Assembly (NCBI RefSeq): GCF_001424045.1
Contig: NZ_LMQB01000027.1
Span: 314,691 to 378,690, forward strand
Origin: Rhizobium sp. Leaf371
GTDB lineage: Bacteria; Pseudomonadota; Alphaproteobacteria; Rhizobiales; Rhizobiaceae
DNA: 64,000 bases
Reading direction: 5' to 3'
Numbering within the stretch: the stretch's first letter is position 1; every line of letters starts with the position of its first letter. This document shows positions 42,001 through 50,840 of this stretch, piece by piece. The notes beneath the pieces were generated by a model that did no database searches, was not told the origin of the DNA, and worked only from the letters and a program-made list of their open reading frames with translations. The position numbers were made by a program, and so were the translations under genes.

Positions 42001-42249
42001 TTTTTAAGGGGTTCCCCACCCCGCCTTCGGCTCTGGTCACTGTCCGGGCCCCGCCAGATGGCGTCGTGCGCTTCTCCTCATCGTCAAGCATCGCATCGCC
42101 GAACGGTTGCGTTCTTTCGGACGCAGGACAGGCATAGGCAAAATGTGGGAGCGCGGCGAAGCGGCTTTGCCCGACGCTCGCCCTGTAAAGTTCATTTAAA
42201 CCGACCGGCACCCGAGCCGCCCGGCATATTCCCGAATTGCACTTTGCCG
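42001..42249. other. Region between tRNA-Pro and the RTX remnant, no gene
   Basis: No credible gene. I see no repeat of the tRNA 3' end that would mark an attachment site. Confidence 0.4.
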
Positions 42250-42465
42250 ATGACCGCGAGGACAGAGCGCAAGGATACGATCGCCGATTTCCTGGACGGT
42301 CTCGATCGCATCGACCTGCGCGGCCTTTCGACTTTCGACAGCTTCGACGCGTTGATGAGCGGAACCGCCGCCCACGACGTCCCCGGCGGCGGCGCCAAAG
42401 GCGACCAGCTGATCGTCAAGGGCATCTCCCTGCAGGACCTTTCTGCCTCCGACTTTCTCTTTTGA
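42250..42465 (+). pseudogene. RTX/serralysin-type C-terminal remnant
   Basis: A 71-residue ORF (starting MTARTERKDTIADFLDGLD). It resembles only the last section of RTX proteins: DTIADFLDGLDRIDLRGL, where D-x-I-x-D-F matches the end of the calcium-binding repeats. It then has GDQLIVKGISLQDLSASDFLF, a typical type I secretion C-terminus ending in D-F-hydrophobic. The repeats themselves and any catalytic domain are missing. It is best read as the 3' end of a lost gene, though a short expressed protein is possible. A related intact RTX gene lies 1.3 kb downstream. Confidence 0.6.
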
Positions 42466-42543
42466 CGCTTGCCGACGGGATACCGATCCGCCGCCCCTAC
42501 CCGAATGATCGGTTCACCCTAGGTTCATCCCTTGCCGTCTAAT

Positions 42544-42556
42544 AGTAAGACTTACT
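42544..42556. promoter_or_regulatory. Short palindrome before the small secreted-protein gene
   Basis: AGTAAG-A-CTTACT, a 13-base perfect palindrome 17 bases upstream of the 42573 start. It could be an operator; no regulator is assigned. Confidence 0.3.
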
Positions 42557-42572
42557 TAGCAAGGATGACCCC

Positions 42573-42902
42573 ATGACCAAGTTTACCCAGGTTCTCGGCG
42601 CTGCTGCCGTCGCCGCCGTTCTCGGCCTCACGAGCTTCACGACCGCGTCTGCCGCGCCGATCGCGCTCGCGCCCGTACAGCTGACGACCGATGCGCAGGC
42701 GGTTCAGTACCGTCATCGCGACGACCGTCCCCGGTGGATCAAGCGTCACGATCGTCGCCACGAGCGCCGCATGGAACGTCGCGACGAGCGTCGTGGCTAC
42801 TGGCGCGGTCACCGCGGCTATCGCGAGGCGCGTCGTGGCTATCGCCGCCACAGCGACGGCTATTACTACGCACCGGAAGTCTTCCGTCTCGTCATTCGAT
42901 AA
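42573..42902 (+). CDS. Small secreted Arg/His-rich protein
   Basis: A 109-residue protein. A clear signal peptide (MTKFTQVLGAAAVAAVLGLT, cleavage at TASA-AP) is followed by APVQLTTDAQAVQYR. Then comes a strongly basic stretch of repeated RR/HR/ER units such as DRRHERRMERRDERRG and GYREARRGYRRH. The N-terminal region after cleavage resembles that of BA14K proteins, but the BA14K motif is missing. The function is unknown; such proteins are frequent in rhizobial envelopes. A terminator follows. Confidence 0.7.
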   Translation: MTKFTQVLGAAAVAAVLGLTSFTTASAAPIALAPVQLTTDAQAVQYRHRDDRPRWIKRHDRRHERRMERRDERRGYWRGHRGYREARRGYRRHSDGYYYAPEVFRLVIR

Positions 42903-42913
42903 GCCCGAAACCG

Positions 42914-42943
42914 GCCGTCGCCCTGCAAAGGGCGGCGGCTTTT
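42914..42943 (+). terminator. Rho-independent terminator
   Basis: GCCGTCGCCC (42914-42923) pairs with GGGCGGCGGC (42930-42939) around TGCAAA, followed by TTTT. It lies 11 bases after the stop of the small secreted-protein gene. Confidence 0.8.
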
Positions 42944-43157
42944 CTCTGCCTCGCCATCGCGCCTCGGCCGATGCACCGTCCGCTCTCACCTCATGTCGGA
43001 CGGGACGATGAACCCGCGGCCCTCCTCCCCGGCCGCTTATGAGCGTGGGATATCGCCGAGATGGCGGCGCCTCCACGGCTGCGCATGCTTTTCGTCAGAC
43101 GCGCACAGGACCCTCTCCGTCGTTCTCCTGTTCGGCGCCCTTGAGAAGGAGACAGAC

Positions 43158-43418
43158 ATGCAGACGCTATTTCTTCACCTGCGCAAGGGCGACGTGACCG
43201 TCCGCGATGCGGAGGGACAGGATTTCGAGACGATCCTTGCGGCAAAGGATGCAGCGGCCGGTTCGCTCCGGGAGATCAGCGCCGAACAGCTGATTGCCAA
43301 CCAGCGTCTGCTGATCGATTCCATCGAGATCCGCGACGCGCAGGATCGACTGCTGGCGACCGTGAACACGGACGAGACCATCCTGCCTCTTCTTCCCTGG
43401 CGCCTGCAAAAAGCCTGA
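43158..43418 (+). CDS. DUF6894-like small protein
   Basis: An 86-residue protein starting MQTLFLHLRKGDVTVRDAEG. The pattern F-x-H-L-x-x-G-D-x-x-x-D-x-E-G and the following AKDAAAGSLREI helix fit the DUF6894 family common in rhizobia, of unknown function. The ATG has AAGGAG at 43146-43151. It stands alone; there is no clear operon partner. Confidence 0.72.
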   Translation: MQTLFLHLRKGDVTVRDAEGQDFETILAAKDAAAGSLREISAEQLIANQRLLIDSIEIRDAQDRLLATVNTDETILPLLPWRLQKA

Positions 43419-43769
43419 CGACAGCGCCCCGGCACAAGCTCATGGCTGCGACCGGCCCAAGCCTTCCGCGTTTGGCAGGCTTTCGAACGAAGGTTGCTGC
43501 CCGCATCAATGGCAATTGCTAACGTAAGCGCCATCGTCTAAGTTATGGCAAAATACCGATCTACATTTCTTGACATTTTTTCTGACTTCGCTTGCACGCG
43601 CGAGCGCTTGTTTCCTTTCGATACAGTTTCGAACCGCATCCGATGCAGCGACTGTTCTCTTTACAAGCAGATCGCGCACGAACTTTGCCGCCTTGCGACG
43701 AAAATTCGAGCGTTCGAAGGTGAATGACTGTCTATTTTTTCAAGAATATCACCATAGGGGAGGATCATC
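43419..43769. other. AT-richer region upstream of the RTX gene, no convincing gene
   Basis: About 350 bases with visibly lower GC than average. A perfect TTGACA lies at 43570-43575 but lacks a good -10 at standard spacing. A 60-codon frame at 43545 has no family similarity and no strong ribosome-binding site. The stretch probably carries the RTX gene's promoter, and GGGGAGG lies just before its ATG. Confidence 0.4.
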
Positions 43770-45080
43770 ATGGGGCAGATCAGCAGCAATACGACGAAAA
43801 CCGTGAACGGCGTCACCAATTTCTCGATCGGGAGCGATGCCTATAGCTGGGCCAACGGCTTCTATAACGTGTCGGTCTACTCCGACAACGTGGTGACCGC
43901 GACGTTCAATCTGTCGGGAAGCGATTGGGGGTTCGGGCTTCTCAGCGTTCTCGGCCGCACGAAGGTCGTCATCAACGACAGCGCCACCGGCGGCAATCGC
44001 TATATCGGCATCGTCGATCTTGCCAATGAGGGCGGCAATGTCGTGACCCTCAACAAGACGTCCGTCGATATGTTCAAAGGCAGTTCCGGCACCGACAAGA
44101 TCACCACGGGCGCGGTCTATGTCGGCACGATCGCCCTTCAAGGTGGCGATGATGCGGTGATCACCGGCAAGGGATATGTCGAGATCATCGATGTGGGCAG
44201 CGGCAGGAACACGGTCCAGATCTCGGCGGGCGGAGACGGCGTCGGCTACATCCGATCGGGTCAGGATGCCGACCGGGTCACCACGCTCGGCGAAACGGAA
44301 GTGGGCATCATTTCGACCGGCAGCGGAGCCGACCGGATCGTGACCTCCGGCTATTCGGATTTCATCGATTCCGGCCGCGGCAAGGACGTCGTCTCGCTCG
44401 GTGCCGGTGGCGCGCAATTGGTCAATCTGGGCCGGGATGCGGACACCGTCATCGTCCACGCGACCGACAGCTTCGTCACGATCGATGGCGGCGGAAACGT
44501 CTCTACGGCTGCGGATCTCGACAGCGATACTGTGGACTTCAGCGCACTCGTCGCACGGATCGATGTGAACCTCCTGAACGATGGAGGCGTCGTCCAGACC
44601 GGGGAAGGTTACTTCACGCTGATCAATATCGAGAACGTGATCGGCAGCGGCAACAACGACACGCTGTTCGGCTCGAACGAGGTCAACATCTTCATTGGCA
44701 ATGCCGGAAACGACCGGCTGTTCGGCGGTTTGGGTGCGGACGATCTCACCGGCGGCGCTGGTGCCGACCGCTTCCTGTTCGAATCCGTGAAGGACTCGAC
44801 GGTGGCCACGGCCGGCCGCGATACGATCTTCGATTTCTCTGGAACGGCGGGAGATCGCATCGACCTCTCGGTGATTGATGCCAGTTCGCTCCTGTCGGGC
44901 AATCAGGCGTTCAAGTTCATCGGTACGGCCGCCTTTACGGGGCAAGCCGGAGACCTGCGCTATGTGAAGCAGGCGTCGGACACCTATATCTATGGCGACG
45001 TCAACGGCGACAAGACGGCCGATTTCGCCATCCATCTGGACGATGCCGTCACCCTGTCGAAGGATTTCTTCATCCTCTGA
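43770..45080 (+). CDS. RTX-type calcium-binding protein, type I secretion substrate
   Basis: A 436-residue protein without a Sec signal. Most of its length is beta-rich with repeated G/D/N patterns (GSGADRIVTSGYSDFIDSG, GRGKDVVSLG). Canonical RTX nonapeptides are in GSGNNDTLFGSNEVN and NAGNDRLFGGLGADDLTGGAGADRFLF. The C-terminus (DFSGTAGDRIDLSVI and the final LSKDFFIL) is typical of proteins exported by type I systems. A single RTX block and no enzyme domain suggest a surface or biofilm-matrix role. No HlyB/HlyD/TolC genes are seen in the window. Confidence 0.82.
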   Translation: MGQISSNTTKTVNGVTNFSIGSDAYSWANGFYNVSVYSDNVVTATFNLSGSDWGFGLLSVLGRTKVVINDSATGGNRYIGIVDLANEGGNVVTLNKTSVDMFKGSSGTDKITTGAVYVGTIALQGGDDAVITGKGYVEIIDVGSGRNTVQISAGGDGVGYIRSGQDADRVTTLGETEVGIISTGSGADRIVTSGYSDFIDSGRGKDVVSLGAGGAQLVNLGRDADTVIVHATDSFVTIDGGGNVSTAADLDSDTVDFSALVARIDVNLLNDGGVVQTGEGYFTLINIENVIGSGNNDTLFGSNEVNIFIGNAGNDRLFGGLGADDLTGGAGADRFLFESVKDSTVATAGRDTIFDFSGTAGDRIDLSVIDASSLLSGNQAFKFIGTAAFTGQAGDLRYVKQASDTYIYGDVNGDKTADFAIHLDDAVTLSKDFFIL

Positions 45081-45125
45081 GGGCCTATTCTCCGAGGGCC
45101 CTCTTCTCCGTGGGCCCTCTTCTCG
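45079..45125. repeat. Three 16-bp tandem units at the RTX gene stop
   Basis: GAGGGCCTATTCTCC, GAGGGCCCTCTTCTCC and GTGGGCCCTCTTCTCG, the first overlapping the stop codon of the RTX gene. Confidence 0.75.
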
Positions 45126-45162
45126 GTGGCTAGTCGCGCGCGCGGCACGGGCAAGACAGCAA

Positions 45163-45206
45163 AACGCCGTCCAGTCGAGGCAGGAATGCCCCGTCTGGAC
45201 GGCGTT
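45163..45206. terminator. Long stem-loop between RTX gene and convergent gene
   Basis: AACGCCGTCCAG (45163-45174) and CTGGACGGCGTT (45195-45206) form a perfect 12-bp stem. Its loop contains a second small hairpin GGCA-GGAA-TGCC. There is no long T-run. It may stop transcription of both convergent genes. Confidence 0.55.
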
Positions 45207-45220
45207 CGTTCGGGTCGCGA

Positions 45221-45610
45221 TTACGGCGTCGGGCAGGCTGCGCCGGAGGCGGTCGTCGTGGCGCCGGGTGCGCAGGGCTGATCGCCGGTCATCGGCGCGG
45301 TTCCCGTCGGTGCAGCACCGCTGCCGGCGCTTGTACCGGTCGTGGTGGACATGGCGCCGGTCGCGCCGCCGCTGGCACCCGAGGCCGGCTGGTCGCCCGT
45401 CATCGGTGCGGTGCCGGGCGTGGTCGCCTCGGTCGAGCCGGCCGTTCCTGCCGTGCCCGCCGCGCTGCCTGCGGCTGTCGTGTTCGGCTGGTCGCCCGTC
45501 ATCGGGGCTGCACCGTTCGCAGCACCCGAAGCGCTGGTGCCGGTCTGTGCGACGGCCGTTCCGGCCAGGCTCAGCGCAACCAGCGCTGCGGTCAAATAGG
45601 TCTTTACCAT
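45221..45610 (-). CDS. Secreted Ala/Gly/Thr-rich protein with repeated APMTGDQP motif
   Basis: A 129-residue protein. The signal peptide is MVKTYLTAALVALSLAGTAV (cleavage near AVA-QT). The mature part is almost only Ala, Gly, Thr and Ser, with the octapeptide APMTGDQP occurring three times, separated by 25-40 residues of low-complexity sequence. The C-terminus holds two cysteines (QPCAPG and AACPTP). I recognise no family. Regular repeats of a short motif suggest a binding or scaffolding role at the envelope, but this is only inference. It is convergent with the RTX gene. Confidence 0.65.
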   Translation of the reverse strand: MVKTYLTAALVALSLAGTAVAQTGTSASGAANGAAPMTGDQPNTTAAGSAAGTAGTAGSTEATTPGTAPMTGDQPASGASGGATGAMSTTTGTSAGSGAAPTGTAPMTGDQPCAPGATTTASGAACPTP

Positions 45611-45962
45611 GGGTCTCATCTCCTCTTCTTCACCAGGCTTTCTGCCGGCTTGAGGTCAGTTGAACCATGTCGAGGCAACCCTGTTCCCTCCGGCCGGCGC
45701 ATTCGCCCTGCTCGGAGAGCAACCGTCCGGAAACGGACGGAGAAACGCTGGAGGGAACGTTTTGGCGCATGACTCCGCGCTTAAACACAGCCGGTCCCGA
45801 TCGGTCACGCGGCTGCGGAGATGAGGGGACATCGGGATACACGCGAAAGGGCGATCGTCGCCTGCCGCATCTCGCCGGCCCCATCTCGCCGGCCCCATCT
45901 CGCCTGTCGTGACCACAGGCACGCGCCCTGCCCGCTTTCCCGCACCCCGCCCAAAGGCGGGA
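45611..45962. other. Non-coding region with stem-loop and 14-bp repeats
   Basis: No gene seen. It holds a perfect hairpin CCGTCCG-GAAA-CGGACGG (45723-45740). It also has two 14-bp units CCGGCCCCATCTCG (45875-45902), preceded by a partial CATCTCG copy. It lies downstream of the merR gene. Confidence 0.5.
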
Positions 45963-46505
45963 TCACCGAACCTGGTCGAGCAGCCGCTTGCACTCCAAAA
46001 GATCATAGAGCGCTTCCTGCAGCAGCGCGCGGTCCTCCTTGTTGACGGAGGTCTTGCCGACGGACACTTCGGGCATGTCGTCCCCGCCATTGTTGAAGGA
46101 GAAGAAGCGGCGGCTGGTCGGCATCTTGGCGCGACCGACGATCTGGTCCTCGTCCGCCATGCCGATCTTCGGCTGCTGCTGTGCCGGTGCCTCGTCATTG
46201 CTGGCGGCGGCCAGCGCCTCGACGGTGGCGAGGTCGCCGCTCGCGATCGCCGCGACGAATTTGTTGCCGTTCATCTTCAGGAGTTTTTGCACGCCCTTGA
46301 TGGTGTAGCCGTGATCGTAGAGCAGGTGGCGGATGCCCTTCAGCAGGTCCACATCCTCGGGCCGGTAATAGCGCCGCCCGCCGCCGCGCTTCATCGGCTT
46401 GATCTGGACGAATCGCGTCTCCCAGAATCGCAGCACATGCTGCGGCAGGTCGAGATCGTCGGCGACTTCGCTGATCGTGCGAAACGCATCCGGGCTCTTG
46501 TCCAT
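45963..46505 (-). CDS. MerR-family transcriptional regulator
   Basis: A 180-residue protein. The N-terminal MerR winged helix reads [25 protein letters not shown], followed by [22 protein letters not shown] and [11 protein letters not shown]. The C-terminal 80 residues are acidic and Gln-rich with no known effector domain and no cysteine metal site. GAGG lies 6 bases before the ATG at 46505, deciding against the upstream ATG at 46541. It follows ihfA, a conserved arrangement in rhizobia (plsX-fabH-ihfA-merR), but about 290 bases separate them. Confidence 0.9.
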   Translation of the reverse strand: MDKSPDAFRTISEVADDLDLPQHVLRFWETRFVQIKPMKRGGGRRYYRPEDVDLLKGIRHLLYDHGYTIKGVQKLLKMNGNKFVAAIASGDLATVEALAAASNDEAPAQQQPKIGMADEDQIVGRAKMPTSRRFFSFNNGGDDMPEVSVGKTSVNKEDRALLQEALYDLLECKRLLDQVR

Positions 46506-46700
46506 ATCGTCCTCAATCACGCCATAGAGGTCACGCCCCACTGCAGGTCGTCACCGGGTGTCGCCACGTCCCGATTCGGGACGACGATGCGCTCTGCGAT
46601 CCATGATCGCACAATCCGGCTGTCTTTCAACGGCTTAGACGAGGGTTTTCAACCGGAAAAAACAGATGGGCCGGAATGAGCGCCGGAAGGGCACCGGTCC

Positions 46701-46742
46701 CAGGGCGCTGCCCTGATGCCGACACGGCGCCGAGAAGGCGCC
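46701..46742. terminator. Two small hairpins downstream of ihfA
   Basis: CAGGG-CGCTG-CCCTG (46701-46715) and GGCGCC-GAGAA-GGCGCC (46726-46742). Neither has a clear T-run; together they may form the ihfA 3' end. Confidence 0.4.
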
Positions 46743-46797
46743 TGCAAGCCGCCGAAATGGCGTCGGCAAGTGCCGCCGGGGGAGCATCAGGGTATCG

Positions 46798-47136
46798 TCA
46801 GGGTGCGGGTGCGGCCGGCTTCTGCTTGGCCTTGCGGGCCAGATGGGCCTTCAGCACGCGCTGCTTCAGCACGTTGGAGGCCTTGAAGGTCATGACGCGG
46901 CGCGGCGAAATCGGCACTTCCTCGCCCGTCTTGGGGTTGCGGCCGATCCGCTCGTTCTTGTCGCGCACCTGAAACGTGGCAAAGGAGGACAGCTTGACGC
47001 TCTCCCCGCGAACGATGGCGTTGCAGATCTCGTCGATGACCGTTTCGACCAGTTCGGCGGATTCGGTACGCGACAGGCCGACCTTGCGAAAAACAGCCTC
47101 GGCGAGGTCTGCTCTCGTTACCGTTTTACCGCTCAT
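46798..47136 (-). CDS. ihfA: Integration host factor subunit alpha
   Basis: A 112-residue DNABII protein, [21 protein letters not shown]. The beta-arm signature is [20 protein letters not shown], and the tail [16 protein letters not shown] is typical of IHF-alpha. The C-terminus is extended by a basic Lys/Ala/Pro tail ([11 protein letters not shown]). IHF bends specific sites and helps recombination, replication and sigma-54 transcription. It differs from the HU gene at 5619-5894. It follows fabH after 94 bases, same strand. Confidence 0.94.
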   Translation of the reverse strand: MSGKTVTRADLAEAVFRKVGLSRTESAELVETVIDEICNAIVRGESVKLSSFATFQVRDKNERIGRNPKTGEEVPISPRRVMTFKASNVLKQRVLKAHLARKAKQKPAAPAP

Positions 47137-47230
47137 GATCCCCCACCGATCTTCTGGAATATCGATTTCGGTGGAAGACTATTGCCGTTGACCACGTGGG
47201 TCAAGCGCTTCATTCCTCTGTGCTTTTCAT

Positions 47231-48202
47231 CTACCAGCGAATGAGCACGGAGCCCCAGGTGAAACCGCCGCCCATGGCCTCGAGCAGGACGAGATCGCCT
47301 TGCTTGATGCGCCCGTCGGACGCAGCCTCGTTCAGCGCCAGCGGAATGGAGGCGGCAGACGTGTTGCCGTGCAGATCGACCGTGATGACGACCTTCTCCG
47401 GGGGGATGCCGAGCTTCTTGGCCGAACCGTCGATGATGCGGCGATTGGCCTGGTGCGGCACCAGCCAGTCGATGTCGTCGGCTGTCGTGCCCGTGGCCTC
47501 GAAGGCCTGCTCGATCACGTCGGTGATCATGCCGACCGCATGCTTGAACACCTCGCGGCCTTCCATGCGCAGATGGCCGACCGTGCCCGTGGAGGACGGG
47601 CCGCCATCGACGTAGAGCTTTTCCTTGTGGGCGCCGTCGGAGCGCAGATGCGCGGTGAGGATGCCGCGATCCGCCGTCGTGCCGTCGCCCTCGCCCGCCT
47701 CCAGGACCACGGCGCCGGCGCCGTCGCCGAAGAGCACGCAGGTCGTGCGGTCGTTCCAGTCGATGATGCGGGAGAAGGTCTCGGCCCCGATGACGAGGAC
47801 GCGCCGCGCCAGCCCGCCGCGAATATAGGCATCCGCCGTCGCCATCGCATAGACGAAGCCGGAGCAGACCGCCTGCAGGTCGAAGGCCGCACCATGATGC
47901 ATGCCGAGACGCGCCTGGATGTTGACGGCGCTCGCCGGAAAGGTGTTGTCGGGCGTCGAGGTCGCGAGAATGATGACGTCGATATCGGCCGGCGTCAGGC
48001 CGGCACGGTCGAGGGCTGCGCGTGCGGCAGCCTCACCCAGCGACGCCGTCGTCTCGCCGTCGCCGGCGATGTAGCGCTGCCGGATGCCGGTTCGCTGCAC
48101 GATCCACTCGTCGGTCGTGTCGACTCTGGCTTCTAGGTCACGATTGGTCACCACTTGTTTCGGAAGCGCTGCCCCGAAACCGCGAACCACAGAACGGATC
48201 AT
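47231..48202 (-). CDS. fabH: Beta-ketoacyl-ACP synthase III
   Basis: A 323-residue FabH. The catalytic triad is Cys in [11 protein letters not shown], His in [11 protein letters not shown] and Asn in [10 protein letters not shown]. The N-terminus [16 protein letters not shown] and the C-terminus [18 protein letters not shown] are as expected. It condenses acetyl-CoA with malonyl-ACP to start fatty acid synthesis. The frame extends upstream past 48202, but that start overlaps plsX. It follows plsX after 7 bases, so the two are an operon. Confidence 0.97.
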   Translation of the reverse strand: MIRSVVRGFGAALPKQVVTNRDLEARVDTTDEWIVQRTGIRQRYIAGDGETTASLGEAAARAALDRAGLTPADIDVIILATSTPDNTFPASAVNIQARLGMHHGAAFDLQAVCSGFVYAMATADAYIRGGLARRVLVIGAETFSRIIDWNDRTTCVLFGDGAGAVVLEAGEGDGTTADRGILTAHLRSDGAHKEKLYVDGGPSSTGTVGHLRMEGREVFKHAVGMITDVIEQAFEATGTTADDIDWLVPHQANRRIIDGSAKKLGIPPEKVVITVDLHGNTSAASIPLALNEAASDGRIKQGDLVLLEAMGGGFTWGSVLIRW

Positions 48203-48209
48203 GTCTTTG

Positions 48210-49268
48210 TCAAACCTCGCCACCGGCACCCGTCGGCGCCCCTTCGGGAGCCCGGGTCGCGCGGTATTTTTCCAAGTCGGTCTCGATCTTGGCTTTCAAA
48301 CCATTGCGGACCATGTCGTAGCCGACATCGATCGCCGCTGCAAAACCTTCGGCGTCCGCGCCGCCATGGCTCTTGATCACCACGCCGTTGAGGCCGAGAA
48401 ACACGCCGCCATTGACCTTGCGCGGGTCCATCTTCTCGCGCAGCCGGTCGAAGGCGCCTTTGGCCAGTATATAGCCGATCTTGGCCAAAAGAGTACGCGA
48501 CATCGCCGCGCGCAGATATTCCGCGATCTGGCGGGCCGTGCCTTCGGCGGCCTTCAGCGCGATATTGCCGGAAAAGCCTTCGGTCACCACGACGTCGACG
48601 GTGCCGCGGCCGATATCGTCGCCTTCCACGAAGCCGAAATAGTCGATGCCGTCGAGATTGGCCTCGCGGATCAGCCGGCCGGCTTCCTTCACGTCTTCCT
48701 GGCCCTTCATCTCCTCCACGCCGACATTGAGGAGACCGATGGTCGGGCGTTCCATCTCGAACAGCGCGCGGGCCATGGCGCCGCCCATCAGCGCGAAGTC
48801 CATGAGCTGCTGGGCGTCGGCGCCGATCGTCGCGCCGACATCCAGAACGATGCTTTCGCCCTTCAGGGTCGGCCAGATCGCCGCGATCGCCGGGCGCTGG
48901 ATGCCGGCCATGGTGCGCAGGCAGAAGACCGACATCGCCATCAGCGCGCCGGTATTGCCGGCCGACACGATAACATCGGCCTCGTCGCGGTTGATCGCGT
49001 CGATCGCCTGCCACATGGAGGCCTTGCCGCGGCCGCGGCGCAGCGCCTGGCTCGGCTTCTCGTCCATGGCGATGGCGAGTTCGCTGGCGTGGAACGTGCT
49101 TGCCGCCTTGACCTTGGGATACTTCTCCAGGATCGGCAGGCAATCGGCCTCCAGACCGTAAAGCACGAATCGGATGTCGGGATGCCGCTCGAGCGCCTTG
49201 GCCGCGCCGGGGATGATGACCTGCGGACCATGATCGCCGCCCATCAGATCGAGGGAAATTCTGACCAC
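48210..49268 (-). CDS. plsX: Phosphate acyltransferase PlsX
   Basis: A 352-residue Pls[18 protein letters not shown]. It contains [16 protein letters not shown], the conserved glycine-rich SAGNTGA loop, then [19 protein letters not shown]. It converts acyl-ACP to acyl-phosphate for phospholipid synthesis at the membrane. It opens the plsX-fabH-ihfA string. A promoter is expected in the 217-base gap upstream (49269-49485), which contains no gene. Confidence 0.96.
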   Translation of the reverse strand: MVRISLDLMGGDHGPQVIIPGAAKALERHPDIRFVLYGLEADCLPILEKYPKVKAASTFHASELAIAMDEKPSQALRRGRGKASMWQAIDAINRDEADVIVSAGNTGALMAMSVFCLRTMAGIQRPAIAAIWPTLKGESIVLDVGATIGADAQQLMDFALMGGAMARALFEMERPTIGLLNVGVEEMKGQEDVKEAGRLIREANLDGIDYFGFVEGDDIGRGTVDVVVTEGFSGNIALKAAEGTARQIAEYLRAAMSRTLLAKIGYILAKGAFDRLREKMDPRKVNGGVFLGLNGVVIKSHGGADAEGFAAAIDVGYDMVRNGLKAKIETDLEKYRATRAPEGAPTGAGGEV

Positions 49269-49485
49269 GTGTTTCCTATCCTGCTGTCCGTTTCGTGCCC
49301 GCCTGCCCCGCGCGCGGCGGAACGCGCCGGCGATCGCTCATGGCGACACGGACTGGTCCTTAACCGTTCGCGCGGCAGAATGCGAGCCGGTCGCGCCATT
49401 CCCGCGGCCGGATTTCGTTAAAATGCCCGTTTTTCCCATAAGTCATACCTGAACCGCCCCTGAACGGGAGAAGACTCGCGTCGAT

Positions 49486-50085
49486 TCAGTCCTTCTTCCA
49501 GTCCTTCAGGGCTGCGAACGGGTTCGGACGCTTGTCGTCCTTCTCGGTACTTTCGATATGGCCGGGAAAAGCCGCCCCCGGCTTTTTCGGATAGGGGTCG
49601 ATCGCCATCGCCGCATGCTCGGCCACTGTCTGGCCGATGTCGATCGTGTCGCCGACGAAGATGTCGGGCGCATCCGGACCATCGGGATCGAGCACCATCT
49701 CGGCCGTCTCCGCCGTCAGGGCGCGGGCGAGCTTGGAGCCGTCCGGCACGAAGGTCGCCTCAACCGGTTCGTCGAGATGGCTTTCCACCGGCTCCAGCGT
49801 CACCACGCATTCCTGCACCAGATCGGCCATGACCCGGCCTTTGACCCGCACGCCGTCCTTTTTCCAGCGGGCGATCTGCAGCTCCGCCTTCAGGCTGCGG
49901 ACCTCCGTCACGTTCCACTGCCGGGCAAGTGCGGCAAGCGCCGCCGCATCCGCTTCGAGCCGCAGGGTCGTCAGGCTGGCCGACAGCGTGCCGACCTTGA
50001 CCGGATGCGAAAAGGCCGGGGCTTCGGCGGGCTTTGCCCCAGCCTGTCCTTGTGCCTGTACGGGTGTCTCTGCGGGAGGCTTCAC
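49486..50085 (-). CDS. DUF177/YceD-family protein
   Basis: A 199-residue protein. The C-terminal part has the DUF177 signature QECVVTLEPVESHLDEPVE, in which a Cys-x-x-Thr-Leu-x-x-hydrophobic pattern is conserved, and ends PNPFAALKDWKKD. YceD proteins are linked with ribosome assembly and rpmF; in rhizobia the gene instead sits beside plsX. The start is the GTG at 50085, overlapping the stop of the upstream chaperone gene (GTGA). The extra N-terminal segment is Ala/Pro/Gln-rich. Confidence 0.88.
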   Translation of the reverse strand: MKPPAETPVQAQGQAGAKPAEAPAFSHPVKVGTLSASLTTLRLEADAAALAALARQWNVTEVRSLKAELQIARWKKDGVRVKGRVMADLVQECVVTLEPVESHLDEPVEATFVPDGSKLARALTAETAEMVLDPDGPDAPDIFVGDTIDIGQTVAEHAAMAIDPYPKKPGAAFPGHIESTEKDDKRPNPFAALKDWKKD

Positions 50086-50702
50086 GGGTCGTTCCTTTGC
50101 ATCGCGTCTTTGGCCGTCGCGCGGTCCGGCAGCGCACCGGCATCGGCACTTGCATCAGTACCAGCACCGGGCGGGGGAACGGCAAGCGCTCCCGTCTCCA
50201 CCGCGTCTTCGCCGCTCGCACTGAGCGCCGCCTCGACGGTCCTCATATAGGCGGCGAGCGCCGCCATCGAGGGCGCGTCCGTCTGCGCCTTCGGGTGAAA
50301 ATTGCGCCGCAATGCGGCTTCGAGCGCCGGCCCGTCGCCCCGGTCGAGCGCGTCGGAATAGCTTTCGAGCCGGCCGTAGAACATGGAGGCCAGCTTCTTC
50401 ATGCGCTTGGGCACGCTCACATCGCCGACGCCGAGCTCGCGGATGGAGTGATCGACATCCTCGAAGAAGGCATCGACGATTTCCTGGGCGATCTCCTGCC
50501 CGGCCCGGGCCGAGGCGCGCGTGCGGCGGAAGTAGAGAATCAGCACGGCCGAGACCATTTCGAACCGTCCCATGACGGTGTCGGGCACATCCATGCTTTC
50601 GTAGAGCACGGGTTGGCGGCCCGCGGCCGTCAGACGCTCATACTGACGGGCGACGATGGCGGCGTTGCCGTTTTTTTTGCCGAACAGCCCGAAAAACATC
50701 AT
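50082..50702 (-). CDS. Ubiquinol-cytochrome c chaperone (CBP3-like)
   Basis: A 206-residue protein of the ubiquinol-cyt-c chaperone family. The core is RQPVLYESMDVPDTVMGRFEMV and LYFRRTRASARAGQEIAQEI, then DVSVPKRMKKLASMFYGRLESYSDAL. The C-terminal 45 residues are low complexity. In mitochondria CBP3 assists cytochrome b and bc1 assembly; the same role is inferred here. The start at 50702 or 50699 (tandem ATG) cannot be separated. It is divergent from bamE. Confidence 0.87.
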   Translation of the reverse strand: MMFFGLFGKKNGNAAIVARQYERLTAAGRQPVLYESMDVPDTVMGRFEMVSAVLILYFRRTRASARAGQEIAQEIVDAFFEDVDHSIRELGVGDVSVPKRMKKLASMFYGRLESYSDALDRGDGPALEAALRRNFHPKAQTDAPSMAALAAYMRTVEAALSASGEDAVETGALAVPPPGAGTDASADAGALPDRATAKDAMQRNDP

Positions 50703-50840
50703 TAAGCCCAACTTTCCCCGCTTCAAACACGCTGAAACACCGGGGGCACGCGCATCGTCTTGTTGCATGATCGCGGAAGCTGGTTTACCGAAGCAGGCAC
50801 GAAAAGCAATGGCGCATCTGCCGGCGTATCTTCAAGGGAG

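Noticed and set aside
43545..43727. 60-codon ORF upstream of the RTX gene
   Set aside because: No family match and no good ribosome-binding site; in AT-richer non-coding DNA.
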